From positions 126,321 to 190,320 of the forward strand of contig NZ_CP046232.1 of assembly GCF_012563325.1 (NCBI RefSeq): a stretch of 64,000 bases of DNA, read 5' to 3'. The translations under genes and the position numbers were made by a program. Source of the stretch: Enterobacteriaceae endosymbiont of Plateumaris braccata (lineage in GTDB: Bacteria > Pseudomonadota > Gammaproteobacteria > Enterobacterales > Enterobacteriaceae). How positions within the stretch are numbered: the stretch's first letter is position 1; each line of letters starts with the position of its first letter. Under the pieces are notes generated by a model. That model saw only the letters and a program-made list of their open reading frames with translations, was not told the DNA's origin and searched no databases. Positions 50,182-59,958 of this stretch are shown here, one piece after another.

Positions 50182-51255
50182 ATGTCAGGTAATAGTATAG
50201 GAAAAATATTTCGTGTAACTACCTATGGAGAATCTCATGGTATTGCTTTAGGATGTATTGTAGATGGTGTTCCACCTGGTATTCCTTTAGAAGAAAATGA
50301 TTTACAAAAAGATTTAAACAAAAGAAGACCTGGATACTCGAAATATACCTCTCAAAGAAAAGAACTAGATATAGTTAAAATTATGTCTGGAACATTTAAT
50401 GGTTTAACTACTGGAACTAGCATTGGTCTTATGATTAAAAATATAGATCAAAGATCACAAGATTATAATAATATTAAAAATATATTTCGTCCTGGACATG
50501 CTGATTATACATATCAAAAAAAATATGGCATAAGAGATTATAGAGGTGGAGGACGTTCTTCTGCAAGAGAAACAGCTATGCGTGTTGCTGCAGGTGCTAT
50601 TGCAAAAAAATATTTATTCACAAAATACAATACCAAAATAAGAGGTTATTTATCACAAATGGGTAATATTATTTGTGATTTTCAAAGTTGGTCAGAAGTA
50701 AATAAAAATCCTTTTTTTTGTCCTAATATACATCAAGTACAAGATTTAAAAAATATGATAAATAATTTAAAAAAGATAGGTAATTCTATAGGAGCTAAAA
50801 TTACTATTATTATAGAAAATATTCCAGTAGGGTTAGGTGAACCGGTTTTTGATAAATTAGATGCAGATTTAGCTCATTCTTTGATGAGTATAAATGCTGT
50901 TAAAGGAATAGAGATAGGTGATGGATTTAAATCTGTTAATACACTAGGAAGTGATTATCGTGATGAAATTAGATCCAATGGATTTCAAAGTAATCATTCT
51001 GGAGGTATTTTAGGAGGAATTAGTACAGGACAAAATATTATTATTAATTTTGCTATAAAACCTACTTCTAGTATTTCTATGATAAGTAGAACAATAGATT
51101 TAGATAATAATGAGGTTCAATGTACAACACAAGGAAGACATGATCCTTGTGTTGGAATAAGAGCTGTACCTATAGGAGAAGCAATGGTAGCAATAACAAT
51201 ATTAGATCATTTACTACGTTATCGTGCACAATGTGCAGATATTTTATTTAAATAA
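50182..51255 (+). CDS. aroC: AroC, chorismate synthase
   Basis: AroC makes chorismate, the branch point to aromatic amino acids and folate; it needs reduced flavin. The product has 357 aa (E. coli 361). [18 protein letters not shown] at the N-terminus, [25 protein letters not shown] (in two pieces near 110-130), [13 protein letters not shown] near 271 and [18 protein letters not shown] near 325 are hallmark blocks. A GAGGT ribosome site precedes it. The stop codon directly abuts the end of the convergent peroxiredoxin gene with no base between. Confidence 0.98.
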   Translation: MSGNSIGKIFRVTTYGESHGIALGCIVDGVPPGIPLEENDLQKDLNKRRPGYSKYTSQRKELDIVKIMSGTFNGLTTGTSIGLMIKNIDQRSQDYNNIKNIFRPGHADYTYQKKYGIRDYRGGGRSSARETAMRVAAGAIAKKYLFTKYNTKIRGYLSQMGNIICDFQSWSEVNKNPFFCPNIHQVQDLKNMINNLKKIGNSIGAKITIIIENIPVGLGEPVFDKLDADLAHSLMSINAVKGIEIGDGFKSVNTLGSDYRDEIRSNGFQSNHSGGILGGISTGQNIIINFAIKPTSSISMISRTIDLDNNEVQCTTQGRHDPCVGIRAVPIGEAMVAITILDHLLRYRAQCADILFK

Positions 51256-51861
51256 TTAATTTAGTTCATTTATATTATTAGTTAAATAATCAGCTATTCC
51301 GATAGATGTAGGTATTATACTTTTTTTACCTTTTTCCCATTGGGCAGGACACACTTCACCATATTTTTCATAATGATTTAAAGCATCAATCATTCTTATC
51401 ATTTCATTAACATTTCTACCAAAGGGTAGATCATTTACCAATTGATGTCTTATAATACCTTTTTTATCTATTAAAAAAGAAGCTCTTAATGCGATTCCTA
51501 ATTCAGAATATTCAATACCATATTTTTTTTGAATTTCTTTTTTTAAGTCAGATATCATTATAAATTTTATTTTTCCAATACCCCCATTTTTAACAGAAGT
51601 ATTACGCCATGCATTATGAGTAAATTGTGAATCACATGAAATACCTAAAATTTTTACATTTCTTCTACTAAAATCATTATAATGATTATTAATCGATATT
51701 ATTTCCGAAGGACAGACAAATGTAAAATCTAAAGGCCAAAAAAATATAACAGTAATATTATTTTTAGAATATTCTGTAAAATTAAAATTATTAATAATTG
51801 AACCATCATTTAAAACTGCTGCAGCATCAAAATCAGGAGCTTTTTTTGTTACTAAAACCAT
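51256..51861 (-). CDS. Typical 2-Cys peroxiredoxin (AhpC/TSA family)
   Basis: The enzyme reduces hydrogen peroxide and organic peroxides. The product has 201 aa. The peroxidatic cysteine is in FTFVCPSE near residue 50, the resolving cysteine in GEVCPAQW near 170; LGISCDSQFTHNAWR, ALRASFLIDKKGIIRH and the C-terminal helix complete the family pattern. It is longer than E. coli AhpC (187 aa) and resembles the TSA branch. No ahpF reductase lies beside it, so the electron donor is unknown. Its stop touches the aroC stop; it is divergent from yajC. Confidence 0.93.
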   Translation of the reverse strand: MVLVTKKAPDFDAAAVLNDGSIINNFNFTEYSKNNITVIFFWPLDFTFVCPSEIISINNHYNDFSRRNVKILGISCDSQFTHNAWRNTSVKNGGIGKIKFIMISDLKKEIQKKYGIEYSELGIALRASFLIDKKGIIRHQLVNDLPFGRNVNEMIRMIDALNHYEKYGEVCPAQWEKGKKSIIPTSIGIADYLTNNINELN

Positions 51862-51990
51862 AATAAATTCCTAAAATTTTATTTGATAAAATGTAATTTT
51901 TTATGTTATTTTATATAATAATTGTTTATCATTCAATTAATTATTTTAAAATATAAAATAATTATTTTTAATTATTAAGGAATAAACTAG

Positions 51991-52344
51991 ATGAATTTTT
52001 TTATTTCTAATATAGAAGCAGCTACAACAGCTGTAAATAATGGAATACATTCTAAAGATAATATTATTTCTTTACTAGTTATGATTTTAATTTTTGGTAT
52101 AATATGCTATTTTATGATAATTAAACCACAAAATCAAAAAAATAAAGAAAAAAAAGAATTAATAAATTCACTTTCTAATGGAGATGAAATATTAACAACT
52201 GGTGGAATTATTGGAAAAATCGTAAAAACATCAGATTGTGGATATATTACTATTTTAGTAAATAAGAACAATCAAATTGTTATTAAAAAAGATTTTGTTA
52301 TTGCAATTGTACCTAAAGGTACTATTAAAAAATTTTTTTCATAA
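51991..52344 (+). CDS. yajC: YajC, Sec translocon accessory subunit
   Basis: YajC is a small inner-membrane protein that associates with SecDF. The product has 117 aa (E. coli 110). It has one membrane helix (about residues 25-45, LVMILIFGIICYFMII) followed by the conserved KPQNQKNKEKKELINSL and a cytoplasmic domain with GDEILTTGGIIGKIV. It is the first gene of yajC-secD-secF; the E. coli upstream genes queA and tgt are not here. Confidence 0.95.
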   Translation: MNFFISNIEAATTAVNNGIHSKDNIISLLVMILIFGIICYFMIIKPQNQKNKEKKELINSLSNGDEILTTGGIIGKIVKTSDCGYITILVNKNNQIVIKKDFVIAIVPKGTIKKFFS

Positions 52345-52371
52345 TTTACTATTACCAATAGGAATTTTATC

Positions 52372-54198
52372 GTGTTAAATAAATATTATTGGTGGCAATA
52401 TACTCTAATAGTTTTATTTATAATAATTGGTGTTATATATTCATTACCAAATATATATAGAGATATTCCTATTGTTAAAATTAATATTTTAAATAAAAAT
52501 TTTTCGCAAAAAAAAATAATAATAAATATTAAAAAAAAATTAAGCTCTAATAAAATTCATTATAAAAAAATTTTTTTTAAAAATAATAATATTAGTATTA
52601 TTTTTAATAATATAGAAAATCAATTACGAGCATACGAAATTCTTAAAAAAGATTCATCTAAAAAATATATTGTAATAGTGAAATTAATTTCATCTATTCC
52701 AAGATGGTTATCTTTTTTAAGAGCAAAACCAATAAGGTTAGGATTAGATTTACGAGGTGGTATATATTTTTTATTAAGAGTTAATGATAATTATATTTTT
52801 CAAAAATTACGAGAACAAAATATTGAAGATTTAAAATTAATATTAAAGAATAAAAATATTTCGTTTAAATTAAAAAGATCTAATAATTTTAATTACAAAA
52901 TTTTTTTTAAAAATAATAATATAAGAGATAAAACAAAAAAATATTTAAATAATCAAAATAATAATTTTATTAATTATAATATTATTAAAAATGGTTTATT
53001 AGTTTCTATGAAAAAACAATGGTTTTTAGATTTAAAAAAATCTATTATAGAAAATAATATAAATGTATTACGTAAAAGAGTTAACCAAATAGGTATTTCT
53101 GATTCTATAGTACAAAAAAAAGGTACAAATAATATTGTAATAGAATTACCAGGGATACAAAATATTTTAGAAGCAAAAGAAATATTAGGTAGTACAGCAA
53201 CATTAGAATTTCATTTAGTTGATAACAATATGAATAATCTTCAAAATAAAAATTTTTCTTATTATTTATGGAATAATAACGTTCCTATTTTTTTAGATAA
53301 AAAAATAATAATAGATGGATCAAATATTATTCATTCAAATATTAGCAGAAATGAATATAATCAACCACAAGTAAATATTTTTTTAGATAAAAAAGGTGGA
53401 GATATTTTATCAAAATTTTCTGAAAAACATATTGGAGATAATATTGCAACAGTACTTGTAAATTATATAAATAGTAATAAAAAAGATATAAAAGGACATT
53501 TTATACAATATAAAAAAGAAGAAATAATAAATATAGCAACTATACAGTCAAAATTAAATGATAGTTTTAAGATAACTGGTTTAAAAAATATAAAAGAAGC
53601 AAATAAATTATCAATTTTACTAAGATCTGGTTCGCTAAGTGCACCTATACAAATAATAGAAGAACAAAATATTGGTCCTTCAGTTGGAAAAGAAAATATT
53701 AGACAAGGGATAAAAGCTTGTATTATAGGTATTTCAATATGTATCATATTTATGATATTTTATTATCATGTATTTGGTATAATTGCAATTATTGCTTTAT
53801 TTATTAATCTAATTTTTACCATTAGTTTTCTTTCTCTTTTACCTGGAGCAACACTAACAATGTCAGGTATTGCAGGAATAGTTTTAGCTTTAGCTATTGC
53901 TATAGATGCAAATGTTTTAATTAATGAAAGAATTAAAGAAGAATTAAATAATAAAATATCTATTCAAAAAGCTATAGATTATGGTTATAAAGGAGCTTTT
54001 TCTAGTATTTGTGACGCAAATATAACTACACTAATTACTTCTTGTGTTTTATATAGCTTAGGTTCTAGAGAAATACAAGGTTTTGCTATTACTACTTTTA
54101 TTGGTATTTTAACATCTATGTTTACTTCTGTAATTATTACCAGAGCAATAGTAAATATTATTTATGGTGGTAAAAAAATAAAAAAATTACCTATTTAA
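52372..54198 (+). CDS. secD: SecD, protein translocase subunit
   Basis: SecD with SecF uses the proton motive force to pull proteins across the inner membrane. The product has 608 aa (E. coli 615). A GTG start at 52372 gives MLNKYYWWQY, matching the family, with GGAA upstream. It has an N-terminal helix, the large periplasmic domain with LGLDLRGGIYFLL near residue 124, VNQIGISDSIVQ and ELPGIQ, and a C-terminal RND-type membrane domain containing GIAGIVLALAIAIDANVLINERIKEEL (in pieces near 499-525). The periplasmic part is lysine/asparagine rich. Confidence 0.96.
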   Translation: MLNKYYWWQYTLIVLFIIIGVIYSLPNIYRDIPIVKINILNKNFSQKKIIINIKKKLSSNKIHYKKIFFKNNNISIIFNNIENQLRAYEILKKDSSKKYIVIVKLISSIPRWLSFLRAKPIRLGLDLRGGIYFLLRVNDNYIFQKLREQNIEDLKLILKNKNISFKLKRSNNFNYKIFFKNNNIRDKTKKYLNNQNNNFINYNIIKNGLLVSMKKQWFLDLKKSIIENNINVLRKRVNQIGISDSIVQKKGTNNIVIELPGIQNILEAKEILGSTATLEFHLVDNNMNNLQNKNFSYYLWNNNVPIFLDKKIIIDGSNIIHSNISRNEYNQPQVNIFLDKKGGDILSKFSEKHIGDNIATVLVNYINSNKKDIKGHFIQYKKEEIINIATIQSKLNDSFKITGLKNIKEANKLSILLRSGSLSAPIQIIEEQNIGPSVGKENIRQGIKACIIGISICIIFMIFYYHVFGIIAIIALFINLIFTISFLSLLPGATLTMSGIAGIVLALAIAIDANVLINERIKEELNNKISIQKAIDYGYKGAFSSICDANITTLITSCVLYSLGSREIQGFAITTFIGILTSMFTSVIITRAIVNIIYGGKKIKKLPI

Positions 54199-54239
54199 TA
54201 AATTATTAATTTTATTATATATGGAGAATATTAAAAAAT

Positions 54240-55184
54240 ATGTATTTTTTTTTTAACAAAATTAAAACAATTAAACAAAATAAGTTAAAATATTATGATT
54301 TTATGAAATGGAATAATTATGCTTTATTTATTTCAGTAATTTTAATTACATTATCTATAATAGTTTTATTATATAAAGGTTTAAATTGGGGAGTAGATTT
54401 TACAGGTGGTACAATAATAGAATTACATTTTAAAAATCCAATTAATAAAATTAATAATACTAGATTATTAATACAAAAATTATATTCTTCAAAAATTGAA
54501 ATTAATTTAGTAAATAATAATCATAATTTAACTCTTAAATTATCAAAAAATAAATCTATATTAAAAGATAAACAAATAATTGATCCAAAATTAGTAAATT
54601 TAATTAAAAAATTATATAAACAAAAATTTATAATTAAAAATATAGAATATATAGGACCAAATATAGGTAAAAATTTAATTTTTTCTGGTATTGCTACTAT
54701 AATGGTTACTTTAATAGGTATTTGGATCTATGTAGGTTTTCGTTTTGAATGGCATTTAGCATATAGTATAATCATATCTTTATTACATGATTTAATCATT
54801 ACTTTAGGTATAATATCAATATTTTATATTGAAGTAGATCTTTCTATAATTTCTTCTCTTATGTCTATAATTTGTTATTCTCTTAATGATAGTATTGTTA
54901 TTTCAGATAGAATACGTGAAAATTGTTATAAATTAAATAATTATAATATTTATAAAATTATTAATTTATCAATTAATCAAACTTTTAAAAGAAGTATTAT
55001 TACTTCATTAACAGTTTTAACTATGATATTTGTTTTATATATTTTTGGAGGTATTATATTAAAGAACTTTTCTTTAATTATGTTTATTGGTGTAATTTTC
55101 GGAACTATATCTTCTATATATATAGTATCATCTATAGCACTTAAAATGGGTATGAATATTAATAATATGATTAGTTATAAATAA
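54240..55184 (+). CDS. secF: SecF, protein translocase subunit
   Basis: SecF is the partner of SecD. The product has 314 aa (E. coli 323). After the first helix comes GLNWGVDFTGGTIIELHF near residue 48; the C-terminal membrane domain has IGPNIGKNLI, VGFRFEWHLAYSI, and YSLNDSIVISDRIRE near 218, equivalent to the proton-path helix. About six hydrophobic segments are evident. It lies 41 bases after secD. A hairpin at 55198-55218 follows the stop. Confidence 0.95.
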   Translation: MYFFFNKIKTIKQNKLKYYDFMKWNNYALFISVILITLSIIVLLYKGLNWGVDFTGGTIIELHFKNPINKINNTRLLIQKLYSSKIEINLVNNNHNLTLKLSKNKSILKDKQIIDPKLVNLIKKLYKQKFIIKNIEYIGPNIGKNLIFSGIATIMVTLIGIWIYVGFRFEWHLAYSIIISLLHDLIITLGIISIFYIEVDLSIISSLMSIICYSLNDSIVISDRIRENCYKLNNYNIYKIINLSINQTFKRSIITSLTVLTMIFVLYIFGGIILKNFSLIMFIGVIFGTISSIYIVSSIALKMGMNINNMISYK

Positions 55185-55197
55185 TAATAATTGACAT

Positions 55198-55218
55198 TAT
55201 ATTTTTTATAAAAATATA
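55198..55218. terminator. Hairpin after secF (convergent with rsmC)
   Basis: Arms 55198-55206 and 55210-55218 (9 bases each, A+T only) with loop TAT, 14 bases after the secF stop in the 126-base convergent spacer. Modest stability; chance cannot be excluded. It lies beside a TTGACA promoter-like element at 55191. Confidence 0.3.
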
Positions 55219-55310
55219 TTAAAATTATATAATATGTATATATATTACTAGATTTAATTATTTTTATGATTTTATAATTTATTTTCTATTAATATTAGAT
55301 TAATTAAATA

Positions 55311-56336
55311 CTAAATATTTTTAATACTATATACTGTAAAATTTTTATTTTTACGTAATATATTTATATTAAATTTTTTTTTAAATAATTTAAAACATGG
55401 TAAAAAATTATTCGTAACAAAACGAAGTTCTCCACCATAATTTAAATAATTTTTTACATTATAAATTATTTTATATAATATATTTAAGGAATAATTTAAT
55501 CCTATATGAAAAGGTGGGTTTGATATAATTAAGTCAAATTTTTCATGAATATTAGAATATATATCACTTGGAAATATATATGTATTTTTAATTTTATTTA
55601 TAAAAATTGTTTTTTTACTTGAAGTAATAGCGTTAGAATTTGTATCAATTAAAAATAATAAATAATTTTTATTAGTACTACCACCAATGATTGTAGAAAG
55701 AATACCAGATCCACAACCAATATCTAATATTTTACCTTTTATATTATTAATTGTAATGGTAGAAATTAATAATTTACTACCATAATCTAATTTATTAGAA
55801 CTAAATACACCAGGTAAACTATTAATACTATAATTTTTATAAAAATAATTAATCCAATAAATATCTTTATTAAAAATAATTTTTTTACGTAAAAATCCAT
55901 AATAAATACTACATTTTCTTGCACTAATAATTTTATTAAAATTTATATGAGTAGAAAAATTTTCTATATTTTTTATTTGATTTATTCCACTATTATTTTC
56001 TCCTATTATATAAATATCACTATTTATACTTAAAATAGATAATATATTTTCTAATAAAAAAATTGATTCACTTTTATTTTTTGACCAAAAAAATAAAAGT
56101 GTATCAAAATTATTTATTGATATATTTTTTACTAAATCATAATGTACTTTATTATTTAAAAATTTTTTTAACCATATATAATAATCATATTGATGAGTAT
56201 TAATAATACTAGTTAAAGTATCTAAATAAATTGGTATAGAATCTCTAATATTTCCAGAAAAAATTACATTACGATTTATAAATTTATTTTTAAATTTATA
56301 TAAAATATATTTACTTATAGGTAATAATTTAAACAT
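55311..56336 (-). CDS. rsmC: RsmC, 16S rRNA m2G1207 methyltransferase
   Basis: RsmC methylates G1207 of 16S rRNA. The product has 341 aa (E. coli 343) with the typical duplicated layout: a degenerate N-terminal methyltransferase-like half and an active C-terminal half. The latter shows GKILDIGCGSGILSTIIGG near residue 200 and the catalytic LIISNPPFHIGL near 270. LPGVFSSNKLDYGSKLL precedes the SAM fold as in the family. It ends 5 bases upstream of apaH on the same strand. Confidence 0.9.
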   Translation of the reverse strand: MFKLLPISKYILYKFKNKFINRNVIFSGNIRDSIPIYLDTLTSIINTHQYDYYIWLKKFLNNKVHYDLVKNISINNFDTLLFFWSKNKSESIFLLENILSILSINSDIYIIGENNSGINQIKNIENFSTHINFNKIISARKCSIYYGFLRKKIIFNKDIYWINYFYKNYSINSLPGVFSSNKLDYGSKLLISTITINNIKGKILDIGCGSGILSTIIGGSTNKNYLLFLIDTNSNAITSSKKTIFINKIKNTYIFPSDIYSNIHEKFDLIISNPPFHIGLNYSLNILYKIIYNVKNYLNYGGELRFVTNNFLPCFKLFKKKFNINILRKNKNFTVYSIKNI

Positions 56337-56341
56337 AAATT

Positions 56342-57175
56342 TTAAATTTTACAATTTTCTGTGTAAAATTTTTTATTTTCCCAAGAAAGCATTGTCAATT
56401 TATTTCCCCAACAACAACCAGTATCTAATCCCATTATATGTGAAGGAGTATATCTTCCATTTAAAGATGACCAATGTCCAAATAGTATTGTATATTTTTT
56501 ATATATATCATTAGGTATTAAAAACCATGGTTTTAATAATTTAGATACATTTTTAGGTTCTCCTTTAGTTGTCATTTCTAATGTTCCGTCTGGATAACAA
56601 TATCTCATTTTTGTTAATGAATTTAAAATAAAGTTAAAACGTTTAAATCCTGTAAGTTTGTTATTATTCCAGTTATTTATTTGATATCTTTTATTACACA
56701 TAGAAGCAAAAAAAATTTTATTATTTTTACTTACTAAAATATCTTTTACTTCACGTGAAACAGAATTTAATATATCAATATTATTCCATTGTGGAGTAAT
56801 ACCTGCATGTGTCATTATAATTTTTTTTTCTTTATTTATTTGAATTAAAGGTTGATATTTTAACCAATTATCAATAATAAAAGAAATTTTTTTATTTGCT
56901 AATAATTCTAATATTTTTTGATCATATATAGTGCCAGTATTAGGTATTCCAGAATGTAAAGCTAATAAATATAAATCATGATTACCTAAAACTAATTTTA
57001 CAGATTTTTGAATATTATATAAATAAAATAATATTTTATCTGAATCAGGACCACGAGCAATAATATCTCCAGTTATCCATAAATGATCTTTTTTATAATT
57101 AAAATTAACTTTTTTTAACAAAGACAAAAATTCATTATAATAACCATGAATATCTCCAATAATATAAGTTGTCAT
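56342..57175 (-). CDS. apaH: ApaH, diadenosine tetraphosphatase
   Basis: ApaH hydrolyses Ap4A and can remove Np4 caps from RNA. The product has 277 aa (E. coli 280). Metallophosphatase motifs are IIGDIHGYYNEF near residue 5, WITGDIIARGPDS near 32, LVLGNHDLYLL near 61, THAGITPQW near 120 and FGHWSSLNGR near 224. It is downstream of apaG as in E. coli, and rsmC follows it here. Confidence 0.96.
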   Translation of the reverse strand: MTTYIIGDIHGYYNEFLSLLKKVNFNYKKDHLWITGDIIARGPDSDKILFYLYNIQKSVKLVLGNHDLYLLALHSGIPNTGTIYDQKILELLANKKISFIIDNWLKYQPLIQINKEKKIIMTHAGITPQWNNIDILNSVSREVKDILVSKNNKIFFASMCNKRYQINNWNNNKLTGFKRFNFILNSLTKMRYCYPDGTLEMTTKGEPKNVSKLLKPWFLIPNDIYKKYTILFGHWSSLNGRYTPSHIMGLDTGCCWGNKLTMLSWENKKFYTENCKI

Positions 57176-57198
57176 ATAATTTTACATATTAATTTAAA

Positions 57199-57576
57199 TT
57201 AATGAATATAAGTTTTAATTGCTAAACGAAAAACAGGAATATCTACATGGAAAATATTTCCATTTTCATCTATCATGATATAATGACCTTGCATAGTACC
57301 AATTGGAGTTTCTAAAATAGCTCCACTAGTGTATTTAAAATCACTTCCTGGTTTTATATAGGGTTTTTTACCTATCACTCCTTCACCATGTATTTGAGTT
57401 TTTTTACCATTTCCATTTGTTATTATCCAATAACGACTTATTAGTTGTAATAATTTTTTACCTAAGTTATTAATAGTTACAGTATATGCAAAAACATAAC
57501 GATTAGATTTAGGAATAGATTGTGATTCTATATAAATACTGTCTACTTTTATATAAACTTGAGATAATGATTTCAT
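57199..57576 (-). CDS. apaG: ApaG, Co2+/Mg2+ efflux-associated protein
   Basis: ApaG is a small Fn3-like protein of unclear function. The frame is open further upstream to 57606, but the start at 57576 is preferred: an AAAGGAT ribosome site lies 8 bases before it and the resulting 125 aa equal the E. coli length. The upstream extension would overlap rsmA. Signatures are [36 protein letters not shown] and [17 protein letters not shown]. Located between rsmA and apaH as in E. coli. Confidence 0.95.
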   Translation of the reverse strand: MKSLSQVYIKVDSIYIESQSIPKSNRYVFAYTVTINNLGKKLLQLISRYWIITNGNGKKTQIHGEGVIGKKPYIKPGSDFKYTSGAILETPIGTMQGHYIMIDENGNIFHVDIPVFRLAIKTYIH

Positions 57577-57589
57577 TAGTTTATATCCT

Positions 57590-58393
57590 TTATAAAGAAT
57601 AACCATGTAATTCTAAATATTGAGCTAATTGACAATATTCTGATATTGAAACATTTTCAGCACGAATTTTATAATCTATACCAAAATAGTTTAGATCATC
57701 TATTGAAAATAAATCTTTTAAACTATTACGTAATATTTTTCTTCTCATACTAAAAGCTTTTTGTACTATCATTTTTAATAAATTAATATTATTTAATTTA
57801 TAAGGATTATTTTTATAAGGTTTTATATATACCATATTAGATAATACTTTAGGAATAGGATAAAAAGAAATTGGTTTTATCTCTATTAAAGATTTTATCT
57901 TACAATAAAATTGTGACATAATACTTAAACATCCATAATTTTTTTCACCAGTATTTGCAATTAAAGAGTTTACTACTTCTTTTTGCATTATAAAATTCAT
58001 ATCTTTTATACTATTTATATAATTATTAAATAAATAAAAAATTAATGTTGTAGCAATATTATAAGGTAAACTACCAAAAATACGTATTTTTTTATTGTAT
58101 TTTTCAAATAAAATATTAAAATTAAATTTTAAAGCATTAGCTAGGAAAATTAAAACTTTAGCTTCTACAATTTTTTTATTATATTTTAAATAATTTACAA
58201 AATTTTGATCTATTTCAATAACTGATATAAAATTATTATATTTTATCATAGGAATAGTTAATGCACCTAATCCTGGACCTATTTCTACCATAATATTAGA
58301 AGATTTAGGATTAATCATCGAAATTATTTTATTAATAACCAATTTGTCTTTTAATATATGTTGTCCATATTTTTTTTTGAAAAATAATTTCAT
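57590..58393 (-). CDS. rsmA: RsmA (KsgA), 16S rRNA dimethyladenosine transferase
   Basis: RsmA dimethylates A1518 and A1519 near the 3' end of 16S rRNA, a late step of 30S maturation. The product has 267 aa (E. coli 273). It shows [10 protein letters not shown] at the N-terminus, SAM loop [14 protein letters not shown] near residue 38 and [16 protein letters not shown] near 220. The catalytic motif IV, NLPY in E. coli, reads SLPYNIAT near 111 (codon AGT, one base from AAT). pdxA, between surA and rsmA in E. coli, is absent. Confidence 0.95.
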   Translation of the reverse strand: MKLFFKKKYGQHILKDKLVINKIISMINPKSSNIMVEIGPGLGALTIPMIKYNNFISVIEIDQNFVNYLKYNKKIVEAKVLIFLANALKFNFNILFEKYNKKIRIFGSLPYNIATTLIFYLFNNYINSIKDMNFIMQKEVVNSLIANTGEKNYGCLSIMSQFYCKIKSLIEIKPISFYPIPKVLSNMVYIKPYKNNPYKLNNINLLKMIVQKAFSMRRKILRNSLKDLFSIDDLNYFGIDYKIRAENVSISEYCQLAQYLELHGYSL

Positions 58394-58445
58394 TTTAATT
58401 TCTTATAAACATTTATATATAATTTAATTATTAATAATTAAATTA

Positions 58446-59774
58446 TTATGAATCTATATTATTATAATTTAATTGGTAATTATTATTTAATAGATTATTT
58501 ATATATACTCCACTTAAATATGTAAAAAACCAATGATTTAACTCTTGAAAAAATTTTTGACTAAAAATAATATCTTTAGCTTTTTTTTCAAAAAAAGAAT
58601 CTTTTTTTGAGAGATTTTTAACATTTATTAATTTTAATAAAAAATACCCATTATCATTTTTAATGATAGAACTAATTTCATTTATTTTTAATTTATTAAT
58701 AACTTTTTTTATATCTGAAGAAAAATTTTCTAAAGGAATCCATTTGTTATTTACTTTATTTTGAGATTGAATTAATTTACTTTCATCAGAAAATAAATTA
58801 ATTGCTTGTTCAAAACTTATTTCATTATCTATAATAATATTACGGATGTTATTTATTTTATTAATTAATAATTTTTTATTTAAATTATTTTTTTTAAAAA
58901 AAATATATTTTATTAAAACTTTTTTATTTACATAATTATAAATTTTTAAATTATTGATCCTTAATAAATAAAATCCTGAATCTAAATATATAGGTCCTAT
59001 TATATCTTTTACATGTACTGAATAATCTAAATATTTAATAAATTTTTCTGGACAAGTATCTTGTGTTATCCAACCTAAATCTTTTACTTGAATATCTTTT
59101 TTTTTATAAAAATTTATATTAACTTTACTAGATAAAATAAAATTATGATTTTTAAATTTATTTATTAATATTTTAGTTAAATATAATTTTTTGTTAAAAT
59201 TACTTTTTAATGTATTTTTCTTAATTGGGATATAAAATATAGTAATATTATATTGTATTTTTTTTCTATCTTTCATATATAAAAATTTTTTTAAAGAATC
59301 TACTTCTTCATCAAAAATAACAATATTATTTTTTACTATTTCAAGTTTTATTAAATTAATAATTAATTCTTTTTTTATAAAATTATGATATTCATCATAA
59401 TTTGTTTTATTATTTATAAGTTCTTTATTAAATATATCAATATTTATATTAAAATTTATTAATATATTATTAATAATATTATTAATATTTTTATCTGGTA
59501 TATAAATATTATAATTTTTACTTATTTGTAAAGATATATTATTCATAAATAAATTTTTAATAATTATTTTATTTAAAAAATTTGAATCAATACATGAATA
59601 TTGTTTTTTTTGAGTATCAAATACATTTATTAAATTACAAATATCTTTTTTTGTAATCATATCATTATTAATAATAATTCCTACTTGATCAATCATTTGA
59701 AATGATGCATATAAATTATTATAATATGTTAAAAAACATAAAGTAATAATAAAAATTATTTGTTTAATTTTCAT
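58446..59774 (-). CDS. surA: SurA, periplasmic outer-membrane-protein chaperone / PPIase
   Basis: SurA escorts unfolded beta-barrel proteins to the outer membrane. The start at 59774 is chosen because an AATAGGA ribosome site precedes it and it yields a normal signal peptide (MKIKQIIFIITLCFLTYY then LYA); an in-frame ATG 33 bases upstream lacks one. The product has 442 aa (E. coli 428). The N-terminal chaperone domain and two parvulin-like domains can be traced (DLGWITQDTCPEKF, and later WIPLENFSSDIKK with DNGYFLLKLI), but sequence divergence is high. lptD, adjacent in E. coli, is missing. Confidence 0.88.
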   Translation of the reverse strand: MKIKQIIFIITLCFLTYYNNLYASFQMIDQVGIIINNDMITKKDICNLINVFDTQKKQYSCIDSNFLNKIIIKNLFMNNISLQISKNYNIYIPDKNINNIINNILINFNINIDIFNKELINNKTNYDEYHNFIKKELIINLIKLEIVKNNIVIFDEEVDSLKKFLYMKDRKKIQYNITIFYIPIKKNTLKSNFNKKLYLTKILINKFKNHNFILSSKVNINFYKKKDIQVKDLGWITQDTCPEKFIKYLDYSVHVKDIIGPIYLDSGFYLLRINNLKIYNYVNKKVLIKYIFFKKNNLNKKLLINKINNIRNIIIDNEISFEQAINLFSDESKLIQSQNKVNNKWIPLENFSSDIKKVINKLKINEISSIIKNDNGYFLLKLINVKNLSKKDSFFEKKAKDIIFSQKFFQELNHWFFTYLSGVYINNLLNNNYQLNYNNIDS

Positions 59775-59958
59775 TTTTTTCCTATTTTTAATAAAATTTT
59801 TAATCATAAAAATTTAATTTATATTATAATTAAATAAATATTAAAAATAATATTAATTATATAATATAATATAAAATCGATTGTAAATAGTATAGTAATA
59901 TTTATATAAATATATATTATATAAAACTATAATTTTTCATATATTTATTGAGGAATAT

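Noticed and set aside
57577..57606. Upstream in-frame start for apaG
   Set aside because: It would overlap rsmA, adds residues absent in the family, and lacks the good ribosome site found before 57576.
59775..59807. Upstream in-frame start for surA
   Set aside because: It places charged residues before the signal peptide and has no ribosome site; the start at 59774 has one.
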